Shown in pieces: positions 56,216-64,000 of a stretch of DNA of 64,000 bases (position 1 is its first letter; every line of letters begins with the position of its first letter). A program made the position numbers and the translations under genes. The notes under the pieces are model-generated. The model saw only the letters and a list, made by a program, of their open reading frames with translations. It did not search any database and had not been told where the DNA came from. Source of the stretch: Taxillus chinensis (lineage: Eukaryota; Streptophyta; Magnoliopsida; Santalales; Loranthaceae); contig CM042090.1 in NCBI GenBank assembly GCA_023512835.1, positions 5,239,826 to 5,303,825 of the forward strand, written 5' to 3'.

Positions 56216-56944
56216 ACAAACAAAATTATCAAAAGACAATAATCAAAAAGTCATCAAATTCAATCCTTACAAATTGTCACATTAGTACAAGGGGCTACAT
56301 TATTCCTCGAGAAAGAGGAAACTACTCTTAACTTATTATAAAATTAACAATAACAATATCATAAAACAAATTCGTGTTGAAGCATGTAGGAAGAGTCTCC
56401 CAATATTCTAGATGCTCTCAAATGATTTCTCAACAATTCACTCGATTAACTTTCGCCCCCCTTTTCCGCCCGCCATCATTTCCTTTAAATACCTTCACCC
56501 CTCACTTAAGTTTTTACATGATTGCCTCTCCATTGGATTGGGGTGGGCTAAATGGCTTAAAATACATAAAATAATGTATATGAAGCTGAAAAGGAGCCCA
56601 TTATGTAATACAAAATCGAATGGACCAAAATAGCTTGTATGTGATGTGTTTCAACAATGCTCGTATCGTGCCCACGACAGGACTTGACATGGGAAAGTGA
56701 TATGGGAAGACAATGCGGGCAACACCATAGACAAGCGATATGGGCTTTCCACATGGGTGCTTGCGACATGGACACTTGACACAGGCATTAACTTGGGTGA
56801 ATGCTCTCTGGCTTTGTTGGCTTCAAAACCTAACACAAATCGATAACACACCAAAACAAGAATGTTGATAATAAAATAAATAATCACTAAAAAAAACTAA
56901 ACTTGTCATTTGAGATAAAAAAAAAATTGTACATTAAAGGTGTG
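56216..56944. other. Unassigned stretch containing the inversion junction
   Basis: This lies between the truncated gag (+) and the copia relic (-). It has a TTTAAATACC box near 56473 and no coding region. It probably contains one breakpoint of the inversion described in the findings, and possibly a small LTR piece. Nothing more can be supported. Confidence 0.35.
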
Positions 56945-59865
56945 CATAAAATACTCATATCACTACAATTACATTATGAACATAGACAAGCAATACAGTA
57001 AGGGTACCTTTATAACTTCTAACAAATTAATGAGTAATTTGACCATGATTGTTTGAATCCTCCTTTCATCAATGCCATTGAGAGTTTTAAAAACCATTTC
57101 CGAGAAGCCTAATTTCGGCCGTACAAGGATTTACGTAGGTGACATACCCTTGTCTCCCCCTTACAACCAAAACCCAGTAGAAGGCCCATGGAGACATCCT
57201 CAGACAAGTCACTATAGAGAAAGGTGTTATTGATGTCGTGTTGATGGAGATGTTATCCATAGAGAGTGGATAAGACAAGGAGGATCCTAACCATGGTCAA
57301 TTTGACAACCAGAGCGAAGGTGTCTCGATAATCAACGTTGACCGCTTGATAATAGCCCTTGGCAATAAGTTCAATTTTCAACCTTTTGACGAAGCCATTA
57401 GCCTTGTGCTTCACCTTGTAGACCCATTTATAGTGGATCGCCTTCTTGCCTCTCGCTAGGGAAGTAAAAGTCCAAGTACCATTGGGTTGAAGAGCCGTGA
57501 GTTCATCGTTCATGGTAGAGAGCCAATATGGATCCAGGCAAGTGTAAAAGTAAGAAAGAGGCTCCTTTACGGCAGAGATATTATTGAGAAAAGCAAAATA
57601 TCGAGGATGAAGGTGATCATAGTCAATTACCTAGGATAAGGGATGCGGAGCCTCGACAAAGACCATAACATTTGAGGAAGATGGCAGGGACGAGAGAAAG
57701 GGCAAGCTTATCTCAACATGGAACTAATCAAGAGCCTGGGGTTGACAGGAAACCTTGGAGAAGCGGCACAATGGAACCAGTGGGGCGGCAACGTCAACCA
57801 GTGGTGCAGGAAGGGAGTCAGTGTTAGCGTCAGTGTTAGTTGCTAGTGTGACGTTGATGCATGTTAAAAGTTCAGAGGGGAAAGAATATGAGTGGTAACA
57901 AAAGGTGTGGTCAGATTAAGAAAAATATGCTCATGAAATATAACGTCACGAGAGACAAAAATGCAATGTGTTGAAAAACCATGGCTTTATACTCTTTTTG
58001 CTCATGTGGGTATCCTAAGAAAATGCATTCCCTAGATTGAGACTCGAATTTTTCAGTTTTAAAAAATGAGTCAACACAAAAAAAAAAATTTACTCCCAAA
58101 AACACAAAGATAGTCATACTTAGGGGTTCTCCCATGAAGGAACAGTGTAGGTGTCTGATTAATGAGGTAGGCGGCCATGAGAATGGCGACACCCTAATAT
58201 ATAGGTGGTAAATGAGATTGAAATAGAAGAGCACGAACGATATTTTGTGAATGATGATGTTTGCATTCGGAAATGCCATTTTGTCAGAGGGCATGACATA
58301 ACTTGTTTGGTGTAAAATACCTTTTGTGAGTGCATTTAAATTTAGGATCATTATCATTTTGCACGATTTTAACCCGTTTATCAAAATTTGTTTCAACAAA
58401 AATAATAAAATGTTGAAGGTAGGATTGAGCTTCTGATTTGGAATCCATGAGAAAAATCCAAGTAGCAAGAGAATGATCGTCCACAATAATCAAAAAATAT
58501 TTTGCACCGAAAATGGTAGGGGTACAATAACCACCCCAAATGTTGACATGAATTATATCAAAAAGGGACACACTCAAAGACTAAATCAAAGGAAAAACAG
58601 TTCTTGTTTGCTTAACCAATGGACAGATGGACATTGGTTAGCAACAGAAGACTTATTTTGCAGAAATGAAAAAATATTTTGGTTGAAGGGTGACCAAGGC
58701 AGAATTGGTGATGTTGTGACCGTATTGCATGCTTTAGACGTTTAAATGTTGAGACAATAAAGTCTTGCATTGTCCCAATCATCTTTCCTGTTTATAGGTC
58801 CTGTATAAGGCAAATAGTCTTGATAAAGATTGTAATGTAGTGAATATCCAAGGTAAGTTTCATAATGGAGATCAAATTCAAGAAGAACTTAGGCACACAT
58901 AATACATTTAGTAAATGAAAATCTTTTATAAAATATACACTACCAACACACATTACTAGCAAAGTAAAACCATTAGGCAAGCAAACCATTTTATTCTCCA
59001 CTGACCGTGATGTGTTGAAGAGGCTAGGGTCATACATAATATGATCTGTTACACCATTGTCGATGACCCAAGGCACATCTATAGATTTTGTACGTAAAGC
59101 ACACACAATACCTAATATATGGTTTACTTGAGTCCCATGGCTAATAAAGTTTGCGGACGGGCTGCTCATCATGTTAAGCAAGTGGTCATCATCAAACACA
59201 TCTCTGCTTGCCTCATATACTTTCGATATAATCCCTAACATGATATCGTAATCCTTAGTAAAAATTCCCAAGCCAAATAAATTAGATGAGCTGCTCTTGG
59301 TTACGACATTAGCTTTAGAGGCAATAGTGTTGTTTCCTTGTCCTTGGCATTTCCTTTTGGTGCGGCAATAGTCATCAAAATATTCATTGCAATTGTATTA
59401 ACTACAAACAATGTGTGCATGATAATATTTATAGAATGATTAGTTTGGTTACACTTTTCATAATACCTCGCAAGTGATATATTCAATCCGATGTGTTGTG
59501 AAAAACTATAATTTTTTCCCTTATTGCTCACATTTTGGCATCTAAAGCAAAGGCTACTAGCATGATTGGTGCTTGCCCTTCTATAACGATCATGTTCTGC
59601 TTCTCTTGTCAGCATACCATAGTGAATACCTTATTTAGAGGCATCATAAGCTCAACTGTTGTTATGTTGTTCCATGTTTGTGCAAAATTCGCATTCAAAC
59701 CAACCAAAAACTTCATAATCTTTTGTGTCTCAAAGAAGGTATGAAGGACCTTAGAACTTCCGCAAATACACATTGCAGTAAGATCACAATGATAATGGGG
59801 TACAATGATAAGAGATTCTCACTCATCCCATAGACTCTTCAATTTGGTGTTGTATGCTGTCACAC
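56945..59865 (-). pseudogene. Ty1/copia polyprotein relic
   Basis: On the minus strand, in order: gag with a TKLKSLWDE-like start near 59850 and a Cys-rich stretch (CFRCQNVSNKGK); protease with WVIDNGVTDHIM (ORF 59271-58792), where the usual DSGAT is changed; integrase with DIIHVNIWGG and IVQNDNDPKF (ORF 58577-58284, 58486-57911); and RT with KKAIHYKWVYKVKH and YYQAVNVDYRDTFA (ORF 57513-57253). The RT catalytic YVDD box is changed to YVHN near 56985. Many stops and shifts are present. The 5' LTR and the RNase H end are missing, so this is a truncated copy. Confidence 0.8.
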
Positions 59866-59903
59866 TTCAGATTTACATCCCGAAAAAAAACTGGTTAGTG
59901 AAA

Positions 59904-59921
59904 CCCCCCCCCCCCCCCCCC
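59904..59921. repeat. Poly-C run, 18 C
   Basis: On the minus strand it is a G run inside a ttgggg...tttca context like the 3' end of chromovirus LTRs. Its length may be affected by sequencing. Confidence 0.9.
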
Positions 59922-59979
59922 AATTGGGCAAAGGGTAGGATATAACACTGAACACAAAGAGTATTTAGCACTATACAAG

Positions 59980-60145
59980 TATGGATGGCAACGGGGCGGG
60001 TTGGGACCGGGTAGTGGGTGACCCGAACCTGCCCCGGAAGGGTTCGAGTCAGGGTGGGGAGGGACTAAAGTGCACAGCGGGTCGGAGCAGAATCAGGTCA
60101 AGCGGGTATTTTAGCCTAAAATTACTTTAAAACGTTGAAAAAGGT
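59980..60145 (-). mobile_element. Right half of the GC-rich hAT-type MITE, reversed
   Basis: On the plus strand it starts TATGGATGGCAACGGGGCGGG; reversed it ends ...TTGCCATCCATA, the inverted-repeat partner of TAGGGATGATAA at 53597. Its outer flank reads cttgtata on the minus strand (59979-59972), against cttataca left of 53597. Its inner end, read on the minus strand, starts ACCTT (60145-60141), matching the five bases before the 5' LTR. Confidence 0.7.
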
Positions 60146-61654
60146 TGACACGCCCATAGGCAGTGTATTGCAAATGCACAGTCAAGTAATAAAAGGATGT
60201 GATTTTAAACCCCAGATTATCGTCCCACGAAGATCTTGTGTACTAATTAAAGTAACGCAAAGATTAAAACATCTCTTTCTCTTAATTATCTAGAATTTCG
60301 AATATTTCTCTTAGATTCTATAAAAGATTGTAATTGAATAAAGATAACAATAAACAAGTTGGCAAAGGAAGTTTTGAATAATAATTTTCTGGTTGTGAAC
60401 AGAGAATGTGATCCCAAGGGTTCGATTTCACCACTCTCCACTATGCATTCATTCTCCTATATTGTGAATGACATAATTATTAGTTTCATGGGCCTACACT
60501 TTTGTTCTTCCATTTGGTCCATGCAAAGAAGATTAAACTCCATCTCAAAATCATTTGATCCATGTGAATTAAGATTTAAAAAAGATAATCTTCTAAGTCA
60601 ATCAGATGTATTACAAGCTTGGTCAGCTCTGTAACACATCCCACCTAAGTTTGCAATGATCCACCCCAGACCAGGGCTAACAAATTCGATTCATGCATAA
60701 AATCAAACACTTCATAGGTAAGGCAAAACTTACATGAAACTTAAACTTACAAACATCACTCCATAGCCGAACAAACACATAATGATTCGAGGGCTACATC
60801 GTACCCCTAGAAAAAGAGAAATTAGTCAGTATTGTATCTACTAGCCATAGTTACATTCAAAGACATACTTGAAATTTCTCAGTAGAACTTGGAACCCTTG
60901 AATCCTCAATGGCTCCTATCCCTCGTTTCTTTGATAATCCTCCTGTTGTGTGTGTTCTTTGATGTTCTTCTTCAATCCCCTAATTTCGATCCGAAAATCT
61001 CACAAACTCTGATCCCCTTCTCTGATGCATACATTTTTTCTTTATTCATTATCTATTTACATCCCTTCCATAAACTCTCCAAATCTAGCATTAACCATCT
61101 CCTCTGGCATCCATTTCTGTTTTTCCATTTAACGCTAATTCCCTCAAAATCCTACAGTTACATATTTGCATATATAGCGATCACATACTAAATATTCAAA
61201 TCTTGTAACCGTTACTTTCTTATAGTCTTGCCATCCTCACTAAGCCCAATGGATACCATGGTGATATCCCAAACATGCACAGGAGAATCAATCACTGCTG
61301 CCCTACACGTGGCGAGCATATAGCGGTGCACGTGGCGATCATCGCCATGTGCACACATTGCTACGTACAAAACAATACCCCCTTAATATTATCTTCATTT
61401 CATATTTCTAGCCCATGCAAACCAGCCTCGCCACATGCAACACCCACCACTCCTCATCTTCCGAATCTGACAATCCTATATAAATGCCGCACCGAAAGAC
61501 AAAGAGAAAAAAACACAAAATAAGACAAAATACACGACACGATAAAGCACACTTTCCATGTTTAGTTAGTCAAAAAGGCATTAAATACAAAAATAAATAG
61601 CCATTAGCTGAGCTAATATATACATAAAAATACACACATGATTTCCATGTGTCA
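60146..61654 (-). mobile_element. Athila-type 3' LTR of the second element, minus orientation
   Basis: On the minus strand it runs TGACACATGGAAATCATGTG (61654) to GGGCGTGTCA (60146), 1509 bases. It is preceded by a polypurine tract TTTTAGAGTGGGGGAATT (61672-61655). It is a diverged copy of 53717-55211. Confidence 0.85.
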
Positions 61655-62396
61655 AATTCCCCCACTCTAAAACATTGCTCGTCCTCAAGCAAAAAGAAAA
61701 AGAAATAGAAGGGTGAAACGATAAGAAATGGAAAATGAAATTTAAAAAACTAGACTCTAAACATGCAATCCACATTCGATGAGTCCAACAATATATTTCA
61801 GTCACAAAGCATCATTTCATTAGCTTAATCACCTTCTCCCTTCTATAGAGTTCAATAATTATGCACCGTTATGACAACCTCATTCAGTGTAAACCAAACT
61901 AATAGGTGAAGATCAAACACTAATATACCTGTAGAGTTCTCACAAGGTGAATAAAACTGCCTCACTCAAATATATACCTCTCATCACTCACTCTCAAATT
62001 CTCTAAGGGTTTTCAAACCTTACAACCAGTGAACTTGAATTATGCATTGCAACAACATAACAAATCTTACCACAAGCCTAATTGGCTTTTACTATAAAAC
62101 CACACAGAGAGGTGAATAACAGATTGATGCTTGACGTTCTATAACACACTCCCTACATTAGAAACCAATGCAAAATGAAAAATAATACTGATTTGGTTTT
62201 TGCTTATTTCATTCTTCTTTTGTCATCAACAGATAAGTAGAGGAGAATAATTCTTTGTTTTTTTTCTTATTTTCTTGTATACATGCATATGTTTTTGATA
62301 GTGTGTTATCAATGTTACTCAATGAATATTTTCTTTTGTTTTTGTTTTTATTTGTTTTCAGTGGCCTTTTACCTTAATAATTTTGTTAAGATAGTG
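61655..62396 (-). mobile_element. 3' noncoding region and polypurine tract of the second element
   Basis: On the minus strand gcttgaggacgagcaatg (61690-61671) precedes the polypurine tract. tatatttgagtgaggcag lies at about 61976-61958; both strings recur in the 3' region of the first Athila. It begins abruptly after the truncated integrase, so a deletion has removed the integrase core. Confidence 0.65.
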
Positions 62397-64000
62397 TTAC
62401 AGGTATAATAAACATCTGTCACAAGATTTAATAAACGTGTAAGTATCTTTAAACATCGTCGGCCAAAAGAAACCACTATGTAGAATTTTTGAAATAGTCC
62501 TTTGAACTCCAAAATGGCCTACATAATCTGAAGCATGACAATGATATAAGATACTTTGCACATGATCCTCTAGTATACAACGTCTGATCATCTGATCTGC
62601 ACAGTTCCTGTAAAGGAAGAGATCATCCCATATATAACGCTTCATATCATGAAAAAACCTTTTCTTTTGTTGAGAAGTGAATTCCGTAGGAAAAATTTGA
62701 CAAGCATGATAATTCATAATATCAGCAAACTATGGCAATGTTACATCACAAGCAAACAACTGCTCATCAGGAAATAAAGCTTGAATCTCTATCTCTTTAT
62801 TATCCCCTTCTCTTAATCGAGAAAGGTGATCAGCTACTCTGTTAGCTAAGCCTTTCATGTCCTTGATTTCCAAATCAAATTCCTGTAAGAGCAAGACCCA
62901 ACGAATTAAGCACGGCTTCATATCCTTTTTCCCAAATAGGTATCGAATGGCAACATGATCCATGTATACAATCATTTTAGACCCCAACAGATAAGGTCTA
63001 ATTTTTTCATAAGCAAACACCACAGCTAACAGTTCCTTTTCCGTGGTGGTGTAATTCTACTGAGCCTCTATCAGAGCCTTACTAGCATAATAGATTACCC
63101 TGAACATCTTGTCCTTTTGTTGTCCTAATATAGCTCCTACAGCATAATCGCTGGCATCACACATTAATTCAAATGGCAATGTCTAGTCTGGTGTTGCAAT
63201 TACTAGAGCAGAAGTGAGCTTCTCTTTCAAAAATTTAAATGCTGACATGCAATCAGCAGTAAAATGAAAAGGAATATCCTTTTCCAACAAAGTACTCAAA
63301 GGTTTAGCAATTTCAAAAAAATTCATAATAAACCTTCGATAGAAACTAACGTATCCTAAAAAACTTCTAACTCCTTTCACATTGGTTGGAGGAGTCAATT
63401 TTTCAATGATAGATATCTTAACTCTGTCCACCTCCAACTTAGCAGCAGAAATTTTATGGCCCAACATAATGCCTTCCTGGGCCATAAACTGTCACTTCTC
63501 CCAATTAAGAACCAAGTGCTTTTCTTCACACCGTTTCAAAACAATGATTAAAGTGTTCAAACAGATATCAAAAGATGACCTATAAATAGAAAAGTCATCC
63601 ATAAATACCTCCATAATTTCTTCCACCAAACCATGGAAGATAGCCATCATGCACCACTGAAACGTTACTGGTACATTATAGAGCCCAAACGGCATCCTCC
63701 TGAAAGCGTACGTGTCGAATAGGCACGTGAATGTCATGTCCTCCTGATCACTAGGGGCAATGACTATTTGGTTGTAACCTGAATAGCCATCTAAAAAATA
63801 GTAATGGGAAAAGCCAGCCAGATGATCTAACATATGATCAATGAAAGGTGAGGGAAAACGATCCTTTCTTATGGCTGTATTTAATTTTCTATAATCAATA
63901 CATACTCTCCAGCCAGTAATTGTCCTGGAGAGAATCAATTCATTATCCTCATTATTCACCACTGTCATTCTCCCTTTCTTAGGGACAACTTGAATAGGGC
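62397..64000 (-). pseudogene. pol: Athila-type RT, RNase H and integrase N-terminus, second element
   Basis: On the minus strand from the window edge: RT (ORF 63968-63492) with [28 protein letters not shown] and the catalytic VFMDDFSIY; the RT thumb/connection (63485-63183) with SFLGYVSFYRRFI; RNase H with [18 protein letters not shown] and DHVAIRYLF (63023-62730); and the integrase zinc finger (62717-62397) with [16 protein letters not shown] and CDRC. Stops near 63180, 63058 and 62727 break the frame. The integrase stops right after CDRC, so the DDE core is missing. The rest of pol continues beyond the right edge. Confidence 0.85.

Noticed and set aside
60359..60634. 91-codon ORF and the matching 54820-55056 minus ORF as a conserved gene pair
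   Set aside because: They are the same LTR sequence in two orientations, not independent genes.

Overview
The window is nuclear DNA of a flowering plant, probably a eudicot. It is AT-rich, has spliced genes with GT-AG introns, and is packed with nested LTR retrotransposons of plant lineages (Ty3/gypsy Athila, chromovirus and a probable Tat fragment, and Ty1/copia), MITEs and microsatellites. A 500-base run of N at 38018-38517 is a scaffold gap. No CRISPR array, bacterial operon, plasmid or phage feature is present.

Layout: 1-14.9 kb is a graveyard of retrotransposons. It holds inverted LTR-like arms around an LTR copy, a hAT-like tract, two oppositely oriented copia-type LTRs, a long minus-strand LTR, a decayed chromovirus integrase with chromodomain and its 3' LTR, and a degenerate rDNA relic joining a 25S 3' end to an 18S 3' end. 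15-18 kb holds a long inverted repeat around a plant transposase-like exon. The low-copy part is 18.3-34.5 kb: a frame-broken gene resembling the C-terminal region of some plant CCCH zinc-finger proteins (+), a complete 15-exon MLO gene of the clade III type (-, 560 aa, every splice junction in phase), an exon-sized relic of mitochondrial alanine-glyoxylate aminotransferase, a MITE with its target duplication, and a plastid DUF751/Ycf33-type gene (-) whose frame is broken once.

From 37 kb on the window is again repetitive. An Athila element (38.5-51.6 kb) has nearly identical LTRs, a tRNA-Asp primer site, gag, protease, RT, RNase H, an intact integrase ORF and a 3' ORF. That 3' ORF ends in a recognisable Ulp1-like (C48) cysteine protease domain. 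A second, truncated unit follows it (LTR-internal-LTR-partial internal-partial LTR). From 52.4 kb to the right edge lies a second, older Athila-type element that has been split by an inversion. Its 5' LTR and gag are on + (53.7-56.2 kb), its pol and 3' LTR are on - (60.1-64 kb), and the two outer LTR ends carry the same 5-bp target duplication (ACCTT) inside the two halves of one MITE. A Ty1/copia relic (-) lies between them.

The host genes do not form a pathway together. The main biology is one intact membrane-protein gene (MLO), one probable plastid protein gene, and a layered record of insertion, cytosine decay and rearrangement. The most unusual items are the Ulp1-like domain in the Athila 3' ORF, the inversion proven by matching target duplications, the tandem LTR array and the rDNA relic. 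Novelty of any of these cannot be judged without database searches.
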